Shown here in pieces: positions 42,281 through 51,149 of a stretch of DNA of 64,000 nt. Every line of letters begins with the position of its first letter. The stretch's first letter is position 1. Location: assembly GCA_963677935.2 (NCBI GenBank), contig CAXXEH010000003.1, forward strand, positions 6,386,001 through 6,450,000, given 5' to 3'. The notes beneath the pieces are model-generated. The model ran no database searches, had not been told where the DNA came from, and worked only from the letters and a program-made list of their open reading frames with translations. A program made the position numbers and the translations under genes. The stretch comes from JAAFHB01 sp963677935. Its GTDB lineage: Bacteria; Bacteroidota; Bacteroidia; Bacteroidales; Prolixibacteraceae.

Positions 42281-42548
42281 TCACATTGGGCATTTTGTTT
42301 TAATGCTTTTCCCCTCCAGATAGGTTTTAAACTGCACACCATCCTGCGAGATTTCAAATTTTGTATTGACCATTTTATTTTCAAGCAAATGGTAGGTAAA
42401 AGTAACAGAAAAGTTTTCATTTATAACTATTTATCTGTTTACTATTAGTTGCTGATGGACAGCATCCGCCTGTAATGACCTGGATTACGTCATCTAAACT
42501 GAAAGTATCATGTTGAATTCCAGTATTTTTATCTCCTGAAATTGTTTT
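42281..42548 (-). pseudogene. Frameshifted gene relic upstream of mscS
   Basis: Two adjacent minus-strand frames read like protein but lack starts. Codons from 42548 to the TGA at 42417-42419 give a piece containing DDVIQVITGGCCPSATN. From about 42427 to the TGA at 42281-42283 another frame gives SVTFTYHLLENKMVNTKFEI and a tail TKCPM. They abut at about 42420 in different frames, as if one gene had been shifted. No family was recognised. The rest of 42215-42624 shows nothing else. Confidence 0.4.
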
Positions 42549-42624
42549 TTATCAACACCAATGCAAATCATGTTTAGGTTAATCAAAAAAAGATATTTTT
42601 AGGCGTTGTAAAACCTTAAAAATC

Positions 42625-44664
42625 ATGAGCAATAAAACATTAATAATTTTTCTATTCTTGGGTATAATGACGACAGGAACATTTAACAGCTGCACGGAGA
42701 AAGAGCAGAAAAAAACAGTACCGGCAATCAGTCTGTCAGATATGGATACCTCTGTGGATCCTGGTCACGATTTTGATGCCTATGCCAACAATGGCTGGAA
42801 GAAACTCAATCCGTTGCCTGCCGACCGCGGACGTTTCGGATCTTTTGATAAGTTATCCGAATTGGCTGAAAAACAATTGAATGAGTTGGTTAAAGAGACC
42901 GCTTCAAAGAAGAATGAAAAAGGTTCGATCGCCGATAAAACTGCAACCCTTTTCAATCTGGGTATGGATTCTGTAAAGTTAGGACAGCAAGGAATCAAAC
43001 CCCTGGCTCGCTATTTTGGCGAGGTTGAAAAACTTTCGACTAAGGATGATGTTGAAATTGAGATTGCTAAATTTCATACTTATGGATTCTCTCCACTATT
43101 CCAATTTTACGGTTCAACTGATGCTAAAAACAGTTCAATGGTCATTGCTCAGTTGTCGCAGGGTGGTATCGGGATGCCTGACCGTGACTATTACCTGCAT
43201 GATGATGCCCGTTCAAAGGATTTGAGAGAGAAGTATCTCATTTATATTGAAAAGCTGTTCAAATTGCTTGGTGATGATGAGGCTACTGCAAAAAAAGAGG
43301 CTCAGATCATCATGAATCTTGAAACCCGCCTGGCAAAAGCTTCAATGACACGTCTGGAACAACGTGATCCGAACAAAACCTATAATAAAACAACAACCAA
43401 AGGATTAACAGAACTTTCCCCGGCTTTTAACTGGAACCGTTACTTTGTATCTCAGGGTGTCAATGATCCGGGAGAAGTCAATCTGAACCAACCGCAGTTT
43501 ATACACGAGGTGAGCGCAGTAATCAAAGAAGTTCCTGTTACCGATTGGAAGGTATATCTTCGCTGGGAACTGATAAACAGTTCAGCCTCCTATCTTTCGG
43601 ATGATTTTGTCAATGCAAAATTTGATTTCTTTGGCAAGGCAATGTCGGGGACCGAAAAGATGCGTCCACGATGGAAAAGGGTATTGGGAGTTACAAGCGG
43701 TGCGCTAAGCGAGGCCATTGGACAGCTCTATGTTGCCAAATACTTCCCAGCTGAAGCAAAGGAGCGAATGATTAAATTGGTGGAAAATTTGCGCATTTCC
43801 CTCGGCGAGAGGATTAAAAACCTCGAATGGATGAGCGCTGATACTAAAGTAAAGGCAATTGAAAAACTTCATGCCATTAATGTAAAGATCGGTTATCCTG
43901 ACAAATGGCGCGACTATTCAGGCCTTGAAATATCGGATGATTCTTATGTTGAGAATGTTATCCGCTCGAATAAATTCGAAACTGCTTTTAATTATTCAAA
44001 GATTAATAAACCAGTCGATAAGTCACAATGGTTTATGTCGCCACAGACGGTGAATGCCTATTATTCTCCCGATATGAATGAGATTGTATTTCCTGCAGCC
44101 ATTCTGCAACCACCTTTCTTCTTCCTGAAAGGGGACGATGCGGTCAATTATGGCGCAATAGGAGTGGTGATTGGTCACGAGATGACTCACGGATTTGATG
44201 ATGAAGGTCGTAAATTTGATAAAGTAGGGAATCTGACCGACTGGTGGACACCCGAAGATTCAAAACGTTTCGATGAACGGACAAAGGTTTTGGTCGATCA
44301 GTTCAATCGTTTCGTTGTGCTTGATTCAATTCATGCTGATGGCAAACTTTGTCTTGGTGAAAACATTGCCGATCTGGGCGGTTTAAATATCTCTTACCAG
44401 GCATTTAAGTTGGCAAGTAAAGAGACCGAAAAGATCGACGGATTTACACCCGACCAGCGGTTCTATTTGGCTTATGCTCACGTATGGGCTCAAAATATCC
44501 GTGACAAGGAGATCCTTCGCCGTACCAAAGAGGATCCGCATTCACTTGGAAATCTTCGGGTAAGAGGTCCGTTAAGAAATATCCCTGAATTTTATACCGC
44601 TTTCAATATTAAACCAGGACAACCAATGTACCTCGATCAGGCGCTACGTGCTAAAATCTGGTAA
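42625..44664 (+). CDS. M13-family zinc metallopeptidase lipoprotein (PepO/neprilysin type)
   Basis: A 679-residue protein with a lipobox (GTFNSC, C18 region). Zinc site GHEMTH (HExxH) near residue 515, third ligand Glu in ENIADLGGL near 576, and the substrate motif NAYYSP near 474. M13 peptidases cleave short peptides; Bacteroidota lipoprotein forms act at the cell surface or periplasm. The length is full for the family. A strong terminator follows 23 bases after the stop, so it is probably a single-gene unit. Confidence 0.92.
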   Translation: MSNKTLIIFLFLGIMTTGTFNSCTEKEQKKTVPAISLSDMDTSVDPGHDFDAYANNGWKKLNPLPADRGRFGSFDKLSELAEKQLNELVKETASKKNEKGSIADKTATLFNLGMDSVKLGQQGIKPLARYFGEVEKLSTKDDVEIEIAKFHTYGFSPLFQFYGSTDAKNSSMVIAQLSQGGIGMPDRDYYLHDDARSKDLREKYLIYIEKLFKLLGDDEATAKKEAQIIMNLETRLAKASMTRLEQRDPNKTYNKTTTKGLTELSPAFNWNRYFVSQGVNDPGEVNLNQPQFIHEVSAVIKEVPVTDWKVYLRWELINSSASYLSDDFVNAKFDFFGKAMSGTEKMRPRWKRVLGVTSGALSEAIGQLYVAKYFPAEAKERMIKLVENLRISLGERIKNLEWMSADTKVKAIEKLHAINVKIGYPDKWRDYSGLEISDDSYVENVIRSNKFETAFNYSKINKPVDKSQWFMSPQTVNAYYSPDMNEIVFPAAILQPPFFFLKGDDAVNYGAIGVVIGHEMTHGFDDEGRKFDKVGNLTDWWTPEDSKRFDERTKVLVDQFNRFVVLDSIHADGKLCLGENIADLGGLNISYQAFKLASKETEKIDGFTPDQRFYLAYAHVWAQNIRDKEILRRTKEDPHSLGNLRVRGPLRNIPEFYTAFNIKPGQPMYLDQALRAKIW

Positions 44665-44686
44665 ACATTTGAAAATAACATAAAAG

Positions 44687-44717
44687 AACCGGATTATATT
44701 CTAATCCGGTTTTTTTA
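44687..44717 (+). terminator. Rho-independent terminator after the M13 peptidase gene
   Basis: A 10-bp perfect stem, AACCGGATTA (44687-44696) with TAATCCGGTT (44702-44711), loop TATTC, then a run of T to 44717. Confidence 0.85.
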
Positions 44718-44846
44718 TTACCAAATCAAAACATTTACACCATCATTTCCATCGTTTGTAAATTATATTTTCAATTTTTCAATAAAATGAAAAATATTAG
44801 CGATCTTTCGGTGTTAAATCAATTTTAATTAATATCCGGTCTCTGT

Positions 44847-45506
44847 ATGCTTGAAAACCTGAAACACCAGGTCTACAAAGCGAGTTTAAAGCTTGTAGAA
44901 CAAGGTCTTGTTATTTATACCTGGGGAAATGTAAGTACCATCGACAGGGCAAGTGGTCTCGTAGTAATCAAACCATCCGGGGTTTCATACGAAGAGATGA
45001 TTCCTGCTGATATGGTTGTGATGGACCTGGATGGGAATATTATTGAAGGAAACCTCAAACCTTCAACAGATACCAATACACATCTTGTCCTTTACAAAAA
45101 TTTTAGTCAGATCGGCGCCATCCTGCACTCCCATTCCGAATTTGCGACATGTTGGGCCCAGGCAGGGAGAGGAATTCCTCCATTGGGTATTACACATGCC
45201 AATTTTTTTAATGGCGAAATACCATGTACTCCGCCAATGAGCATTGAACAGGTAGAGACCGACCTTGAATTGGAAACCGGAAAACTTATTGTGAACACAT
45301 TCCTTTCACAAAATATTGATCCTATGCGGATTCCTGGAGTCCTGGTATATGGACACGGACCTTTCTGCTGGGGCAAAGATGTAAGCAGCGCTTTTGATCA
45401 CACAGTGGTGGTTGAACAGGTGGCGCGTATGGCCTATCGTACCCTTGTTTTAAATAAGGTCAACCCCATCGAGAAAAAATTCCTCGATCATCATTTCTTT
45501 GAATAA
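44847..45506 (+). CDS. L-ribulose-5-phosphate 4-epimerase (AraD/UlaF type)
   Basis: A 219-residue class II aldolase-fold protein. Zinc ligands H94 and H96 (ILHSHSEFA) and H170 (VYGHGPF), and the phosphate/catalytic region with D75 (STDTNTH), line up with E. coli AraD positions shifted by one. It interconverts L-ribulose-5-phosphate and D-xylulose-5-phosphate in pentose use. The gene downstream is an aldose epimerase 27 bases away, so the two likely form a small sugar operon. No arabinose isomerase or kinase is in view. UlaF and SgbE share these motifs, so the pathway is not certain. Confidence 0.9.
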   Translation: MLENLKHQVYKASLKLVEQGLVIYTWGNVSTIDRASGLVVIKPSGVSYEEMIPADMVVMDLDGNIIEGNLKPSTDTNTHLVLYKNFSQIGAILHSHSEFATCWAQAGRGIPPLGITHANFFNGEIPCTPPMSIEQVETDLELETGKLIVNTFLSQNIDPMRIPGVLVYGHGPFCWGKDVSSAFDHTVVVEQVARMAYRTLVLNKVNPIEKKFLDHHFFE

Positions 45507-45533
45507 TCGCACTCTAATTTCTATTTTATTTCT

Positions 45534-46685
45534 ATGTATTTCCTAAAAACACAGCTGATTAAAATCGTAGCGATGATCAGTGTGGCATTTGCCATCCTTT
45601 CATGCGCTGACAACCAAAATACCAATGACCAAAAGCGACTTTTCCAAAAAGTGATTAATGGGAAACAGGTTACCCTCTTTACCCTTAAAAATAACAACGG
45701 TGTGAAAGTAACCTTAACCAATTACGGAGGGAAAATCGTAAATATTTGGGTTCCTGATCGGAAGGGTAATCTTGAAGATATTAATCTTGGATTCAGCTCC
45801 ATTGAAGGATATATTAAAGGATCGAAAAGTATTGGAGCAACCGTTGGACGTTATGCCAATCGGATCGCAAAGGGGACCTTTACACTCGATTCGGTTACCT
45901 ATCATCTTCCGATTAATAACGGGCTCAACACGCTTCATACCGGAGCTGATAATTTCTCCTCAAAAGTATTCGACGCCAAAACAATAGATTCACCCGGAGG
46001 GAAATCAGTCGAAATGCATTACCTAAGTCCGGATGGTGAAAATGGTATGCCAGGGGTGCTTGATTTTTATGTCACTTTCAAACTAACTAAGAATAATGAG
46101 TTGGAGATCAGATATCGGGCCACTACAGATAAGGCTACAGTCTTGAATGTAACCAATCACTCTTATTTTAATCTGAAGGGAGAAGGGAAGGGGATTGTTA
46201 CAGGCACAGAGGTATATATCAACGGGGATAGTGTTGCCGAAGTTGCCAGTAATGAGATGATCCCAACAGGTATTTGTCGCAATATATTGGGTACTCCAAT
46301 GGATTTTAAAACACCCCGGCTCGTTGGCTCAGCTATTGAAGCAGATTATGATCAGCTAAAATATGCCGGAGGATACGACCACGCCTGGATTCTGAATAAA
46401 AAAGAGAAAGGGGAACTTTCATTTGCGGCAAGCGCTTATGAGCCTGAAAATGGCCGATTGATGGAAGTATTTACAACAGAACCATCAATACAGTTTTTCA
46501 CCGGTAATTCCTTAAATGGTACCCAGATTGGTAAGAGCGGAATTGCCTATATAAAAAGGAGTGGTTTCTGTTTCGAGACACAGCATTTGCCCGATTCTCC
46601 TAACCATTCCAATTTTCCAACAACGATACTTCGTCCCGGAGAAACCTTTATTTCTACGACCATTTATAAATTTTCGGTCAGGTAG
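45534..46685 (+). CDS. Aldose 1-epimerase (galactose mutarotase) lipoprotein
   Basis: A 383-residue protein with an N-terminal lipobox (FAILSC, about C24) and a mutarotase domain. Motifs: GRYANRIAKGTF near residue 103, NHSYFNLKG near 205 with the catalytic His, GGYDHAWIL near 281, and the C-terminal FETQHLPDSPNHSNFPTT region with the catalytic Glu. Export to the periplasm is common in Bacteroidota versions. It interconverts alpha and beta anomers of aldoses. It ends before a strong bidirectional terminator shared with nagB. Confidence 0.92.
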   Translation: MYFLKTQLIKIVAMISVAFAILSCADNQNTNDQKRLFQKVINGKQVTLFTLKNNNGVKVTLTNYGGKIVNIWVPDRKGNLEDINLGFSSIEGYIKGSKSIGATVGRYANRIAKGTFTLDSVTYHLPINNGLNTLHTGADNFSSKVFDAKTIDSPGGKSVEMHYLSPDGENGMPGVLDFYVTFKLTKNNELEIRYRATTDKATVLNVTNHSYFNLKGEGKGIVTGTEVYINGDSVAEVASNEMIPTGICRNILGTPMDFKTPRLVGSAIEADYDQLKYAGGYDHAWILNKKEKGELSFAASAYEPENGRLMEVFTTEPSIQFFTGNSLNGTQIGKSGIAYIKRSGFCFETQHLPDSPNHSNFPTTILRPGETFISTTIYKFSVR

Positions 46686-46821
46686 GGAATGGGGAATTAA
46701 ATTGTTGGCCTCTGTAACATTTAGGGCAGGGAAGTTAAATTTTCCTGAGTCAAATGGCTATTGGCAACAAGCTACTGGCAGAAAGGGAAGCTTCTATACA
46801 GATATGATTCACTGTATAATC

Positions 46822-46864
46822 AAATATTAATTGCTATGATGTTTTACCATGGCAATTAATATTT
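46822..46864. terminator. Bidirectional terminator between the mutarotase and nagB genes
   Basis: 13-bp perfect arms, AAATATTAATTGC (46822-46834) and GCAATTAATATTT (46852-46864), between convergent genes. It ends three bases before the nagB stop codon. Confidence 0.7.
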
Positions 46865-46867
46865 AAT

Positions 46868-47701
46868 CTACCAGCCTAAATATTTATCGTCGTTCCACAA
46901 CGATTCGGGATCGAGATGGTCTTTTTCAATATCTTTAAAGTAGCGGTAGGTTCCGACTTTTAAATCAAGGGTAGATGCTTCATCACAAACAATCAAACTA
47001 TTGGGATGGAGCTGAAGTGCAGTGATGGTCCACATGTGATTTACGCCCCCTTCGACAGCTTTGTGCAATGCCGTGGATTTATTATGACCTGTTATGAGAA
47101 TTAGAACCTCCCGGGCATCCATCACAGTTCCAACTCCCACAGTAAGGGCTGTTTTTGGAACCTTATTCACATCATTATCAAAAAATCGGCTGTTAACCTG
47201 GATGGTATCCTCATTGAGCGTCTTATCTCTGGTGCGCGACGCAAGGCTTGAACCCGGTTCATTAAAAGCGATATGACCGTCAGAGCCAATACCACCCAAA
47301 AAGAGGTCAATTCCACCAACTTCCTTGATCCTCCTTTCATAATCGGCACATTCTGCCTTTAGGTTGGCAGCATTTCCATTAAGAATATTGACATTTTCAG
47401 GAAGAATATCGATGTGCCTGAAGAAATTATCCCACATGAAGGAGTGATAACTTTGCGGATGAGCTTTGGGTATTCCCACATATTCATCCATATTGAAAGT
47501 GATCACATTTTTAAACGAAATCTTCCCCTCATTGTAAATCCGAATCAACTCTTTATAAGTCCCAAGGGGTGTACTCCCAGTAGGAAGACCAAGCACAAAC
47601 GGTTTATCCGATGTGCTGGTCGATTCATTTATCCTACGGGCAATATACACCGCAGACCATTTCGCAACACTAACTGCTTCAGATTGAATGATAAGCCGCA
47701 T
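46868..47701 (-). CDS. nagB: Glucosamine-6-phosphate deaminase
   Basis: 277 residues from the ATG at 47701 (MRLIIQSEA), the usual NagB start; a frame seven codons longer overlaps more of the upstream gene. Motifs: LGLPTGSTPLGTYK near residue 37, TFNMDEYVG near 65, GGIGSDGHIAFNEPGSS near 127-143. It converts GlcN6P to fructose-6-phosphate and ammonia. The start lies inside the end of the Gfo/Idh/MocA gene (23-base overlap), so expression is coupled. Normal length. Confidence 0.93.
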   Translation of the reverse strand: MRLIIQSEAVSVAKWSAVYIARRINESTSTSDKPFVLGLPTGSTPLGTYKELIRIYNEGKISFKNVITFNMDEYVGIPKAHPQSYHSFMWDNFFRHIDILPENVNILNGNAANLKAECADYERRIKEVGGIDLFLGGIGSDGHIAFNEPGSSLASRTRDKTLNEDTIQVNSRFFDNDVNKVPKTALTVGVGTVMDAREVLILITGHNKSTALHKAVEGGVNHMWTITALQLHPNSLIVCDEASTLDLKVGTYRYFKDIEKDHLDPESLWNDDKYLGW

Positions 47702-48755
47702 ATTCTTTTTTACTTTCTTCAAGCGTTACATTAAGGGGAGAATCAGACATGGCTTTCTTTAATTCTTCAAGCTCATTGATTGGATTCTGTAATGGTAAAG
47801 TGATCTGCCCTCCATAAGTAGCTCCCCGGAACATGGCCATCATTATTTCAAATCCTGCATATGCATTTTCAAAACAGCAAGGATGAACAATACCTTTATT
47901 TAACCAGTCAGCCATATCCTGAATGTATCCTGGCATATCCAGATCATAGTTCATAACTCCTTCACCGGTAAGAATACCATCTTTTGTTACCGCCTTATAG
48001 CCGTTTCCGGTATATACTTCTGCATAACCTTCAGTCCCGATAGCACCAATTTTATTTTTTCCCCACCAACGTTCTACTTCAGGTATATCAGGGGTTCCAC
48101 CGCCGCATTCAAAAATACCACGAACATTGTTTTCAAACTGCACAAATCCCCCAATATAATCAGGTGATGTATGAATATCGGAGAACTTATGTTTGCCGGC
48201 AGCCTGCGACATCACCCATTGCCCTTTTTCGTAATTGTTGAACCACATGGCATAATCAATGATGTGCGACAGCATGTGTGCAGCCCATCCATGAGCATAC
48301 CCATATACTGTGTGTACTTTACCAATTTTGCCCGATGCTATAATTTCTTTCACTGCCGAATAATGCTTTCCATATCGGTGCTGATGACTTACAACAACCT
48401 TTACGGTACTATTCGAAAGCAACTCCTTTATTTTTAAACCCTCTTCAGTCGTGAGTGCTACAGGTTTTTCAAAAGCGATCAGTTTAGCCCCGCAATTAAT
48501 ACCGATCTGAATCATTTCAGAACGAATATTGGGTAGGGTACAGAAGCAGAACACATCGGGTTGCAGTTCGGCTGCCATTGCATTGGCATCGGTCCCAATT
48601 TTAGGGTTACCTAAAGCAGGTGCAACATCGGTCAGTTTTGCCAGATCGATGTCGCAGATGCCTACCAACTCGAAATTTTCATTTTTATTGAAATAGGTAG
48701 CGTGATGTTTACCACGCTTACCCATTCCTACGACCATTACTTTATATTTATACAT
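47679..48755 (-). CDS. Gfo/Idh/MocA-family sugar dehydrogenase
   Basis: About 358 residues from the ATG at 48755 (MYKYKVMVVGMGKRGKHH). N-terminal Rossmann fold with GMGKRGKHH, then the EKPVALT segment near 93 with the conserved Lys, and a beta-sheet C-terminal domain; HMLSHIIDYAMWF near 160 holds the usual catalytic Asp/His area. These enzymes oxidise or reduce a sugar or sugar phosphate hydroxyl with NAD(P). It sits between a DegT aminotransferase (upstream) and nagB (downstream, overlapping), a set fit for making or breaking an amino sugar. The substrate is unknown. Confidence 0.85.
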   Translation of the reverse strand: MYKYKVMVVGMGKRGKHHATYFNKNENFELVGICDIDLAKLTDVAPALGNPKIGTDANAMAAELQPDVFCFCTLPNIRSEMIQIGINCGAKLIAFEKPVALTTEEGLKIKELLSNSTVKVVVSHQHRYGKHYSAVKEIIASGKIGKVHTVYGYAHGWAAHMLSHIIDYAMWFNNYEKGQWVMSQAAGKHKFSDIHTSPDYIGGFVQFENNVRGIFECGGGTPDIPEVERWWGKNKIGAIGTEGYAEVYTGNGYKAVTKDGILTGEGVMNYDLDMPGYIQDMADWLNKGIVHPCCFENAYAGFEIMMAMFRGATYGGQITLPLQNPINELEELKKAMSDSPLNVTLEESKKEYAAYHSI

Positions 48756-48779
48756 ATAACGTATAATCAAACTATTAAA

Positions 48780-49895
48780 TTATTTTTTCCACGCATTCAC
48801 TACCTGAATACAGTAGTCAACTTCTTCATTGGTTAATTCGGGGAACATCGGCAATGAAATACACGAAGCAGCATTCTTCTCGGCGTTTGTCAATGATCCG
48901 CGTATCTCGGCATCTTTGCCCCATGGATAGCCATTCTGCTTATGAATTGGTATTGAATAATGAGTTTTAGCATCCACGCCATTTGCTACAAGATAATTGA
49001 GTAGCTTGTCGCGATCGGCAGTATCAATTGTTTCAACAACATAAAGATGATATACATGGCGATAACCTGGTCTTTCATAAGGAAGCGTAATGAAATCACA
49101 ATTTTGCAAACCGGCGGTATAGCGAGCTGCAATATTCCTCCGCCGATCGCTCCATGCTGTGATGTGTTTTAATTTTGCACTAAGAACGCCGGCATGAATA
49201 TCATCCAGGCGGCTATTGAAACCGGCGCTATGATTATCACGTTTTAATGAGCCATGGTTTCTGAGTCTGCGTACTTCAAGCTCTATGTCCGCATTATTTG
49301 TATATACTGCTCCTCCATCACCAAAGGTTCCAAGATTTTTCTGAATAATAAAACTGGTACAAGCGGCATCTGATAGCTCTCCAATTTTAAATGTATCACC
49401 GGCAGCGTCAATGGCCTGGGCATTATCTTCAACTACAAATAATTTATATTTATCGGCGAGCTGGCGAATTTCATCCATTGGTGCGCACTGTCCGTAAAGA
49501 TGTACAGGAATAATTGCTTTGGTTTTTGATGTAATGGCAGCTTCAGCTTTTTTAACGTCAATGCATCTTGTTTTTTCGTCGCAATCAACTAAAACAGCCT
49601 TACATCCTGTAATCCAAATAGCTTCAGCAGTTGCAAAGAAGGTATTTGCGTTAGTAATTATTTCGTCTCCTGGTTGTAACCCAAGCGCCATTAATACGAG
49701 CCAAATAGCATCTGTTCCGTTTCCAACGCCAACTGCGTATTTGGTCCCGGCATAAGCAGCAAATTCTGTTTCGAATTGTTTAAGCATCGGGCCCATAACA
49801 TAGGCGCCGCTTTCCAATACTTTAGCAATATTAGTATCAATTTCCTCCTTGATACTATGGTATTGCCTTTGATGTCCATAGAATGGTGTGTTCAT
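48780..49895 (-). CDS. DegT/DnrJ/EryC1 family sugar aminotransferase
   Basis: 371 residues from the ATG at 49895, fixed by AAGGAG nine bases upstream; the longer open frame to 49961 is not needed. PLP-binding features: GVGNGTDAIWL near 55, VVEDNAQAIDA near 159, and the Schiff-base Lys in IIQKNLGTFGDGGAV near 188. Family members add an amino group to keto sugars. With the dehydrogenase downstream (9 to 24 bases away) it could form a ketone-then-amine pair, as in WbpB/WbpE or NtdC/NtdA. The product is unknown. Confidence 0.9.
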   Translation of the reverse strand: MNTPFYGHQRQYHSIKEEIDTNIAKVLESGAYVMGPMLKQFETEFAAYAGTKYAVGVGNGTDAIWLVLMALGLQPGDEIITNANTFFATAEAIWITGCKAVLVDCDEKTRCIDVKKAEAAITSKTKAIIPVHLYGQCAPMDEIRQLADKYKLFVVEDNAQAIDAAGDTFKIGELSDAACTSFIIQKNLGTFGDGGAVYTNNADIELEVRRLRNHGSLKRDNHSAGFNSRLDDIHAGVLSAKLKHITAWSDRRRNIAARYTAGLQNCDFITLPYERPGYRHVYHLYVVETIDTADRDKLLNYLVANGVDAKTHYSIPIHKQNGYPWGKDAEIRGSLTNAEKNAASCISLPMFPELTNEEVDYCIQVVNAWKK

Positions 49896-50082
49896 GATTT
49901 GATTTCTCCTTTTTATAATTAAGATTAATATATGGTTTGTAATAAACCTCAAAGTCCTCAATTTTTCAAGGCAATAAAAGTAGGAAATTATTTGGATTTA
50001 AGAATTAGAATCATCAAAAAATTGCAGGATTCGATAATAGTTTAAATGGTATCACTACATTTGCTGCCTGTCAAAAATTGCA

Positions 50083-50982
50083 ATGCAAATAGCTCATTTA
50101 GGTGAAATCGCGGGAATACTTACTGCCATATGTTGGACTGCTTCAGCATTATCTTTCTCATTAGCAACACGTCGTGCGGGTTCATTGGCTGTAAATATCG
50201 CACGGTTAGTTTTTGCCATGGGAATGTTTATGGTGTGGTCGAAAGTGTTACATGGGAAATGGACACCTTCTGATGCGACTCCCGAGGCCTGGAAATGGCT
50301 ATCCATATCGGGACTAATTGGATTTGTGGCGGGCGATTATTGTCTTTTTAAATCATATTCATTCCAGTCTGCCAAATTGTCGATGTTAATCATGTCGCTT
50401 GCGCCCCCTGTGGCAACTCTTGCTGGTGCGATGATCCTTCACGAAAGACTGAACTGGTTAAATGGATTGGGGATGATACTCGTACTGTCCGGAATTGCTG
50501 TTGTGATTCTGAAACGCCCTGATGATGAAACTAATAAATCGCGATTGAACTATCCTGTAAAAGGATTACTGCTCGCATTAGGAGGAGCAGTAGGTCAGGG
50601 TGTTGGTGCAGTTTTTTCAAAATTAGGTATGGGAAATTACGACCCGTTTTCCTCATCTCAGATAAGGACAATTACCGGGATAGCGGGCTTTGTAATCATT
50701 ATTACACTCGCAAGAGAATGGCGATCGGTTACCTTTTCATTGAAAAAAAACCATGCAATGACACCGCTGTTAATCGGTTCATTTTTTGGTCCATTTCTTG
50801 GTGTTTCCCTCAGTTTACTGGCGTTTCAACACACCTCGGTAGGGATTGCCTCCACTTTGATTGCCACGGTTCCGGTTTTTATCTTAATTCCTTCGGTGAT
50901 GATTTTTCATGAAAAGCTCAATTGGAAAGAGATTGCCGGAGCATTTTTAGCCGTCGCAGGTATGGCTATATTCTTTCTTTGA
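50083..50982 (+). CDS. EamA/DMT-family transporter
   Basis: A 299-residue membrane protein with ten hydrophobic segments in two EamA repeats (1-140 and 160-299). The first repeat ends LAGAMILHERLNWLNGLGMILVLSG and the second has the same pattern, VMIFHEKLNWKEIAGAFLAVAG; the (H)E(K/R)LNW repeat is typical. These proteins export metabolites. The substrate is unknown. It is divergent from the aminotransferase gene and 167 bases before the Kdo8N operon; it may be single. Confidence 0.88.
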   Translation: MQIAHLGEIAGILTAICWTASALSFSLATRRAGSLAVNIARLVFAMGMFMVWSKVLHGKWTPSDATPEAWKWLSISGLIGFVAGDYCLFKSYSFQSAKLSMLIMSLAPPVATLAGAMILHERLNWLNGLGMILVLSGIAVVILKRPDDETNKSRLNYPVKGLLLALGGAVGQGVGAVFSKLGMGNYDPFSSSQIRTITGIAGFVIIITLAREWRSVTFSLKKNHAMTPLLIGSFFGPFLGVSLSLLAFQHTSVGIASTLIATVPVFILIPSVMIFHEKLNWKEIAGAFLAVAGMAIFFL

Positions 50983-51149
50983 TCAATGATGCAATATGGG
51001 ATAAATGGATAATTGCCAATTACACAAACATTTCACTGTTTGTACTTAACCCGTTTTATATTGCCATTTATCAGGTTTTGTTTTCAAAATAAATGTAATT
51101 TTACAGGTTTTTAAGAAAAGGAGAATTTTAATAGATTAATAGTTTTATT

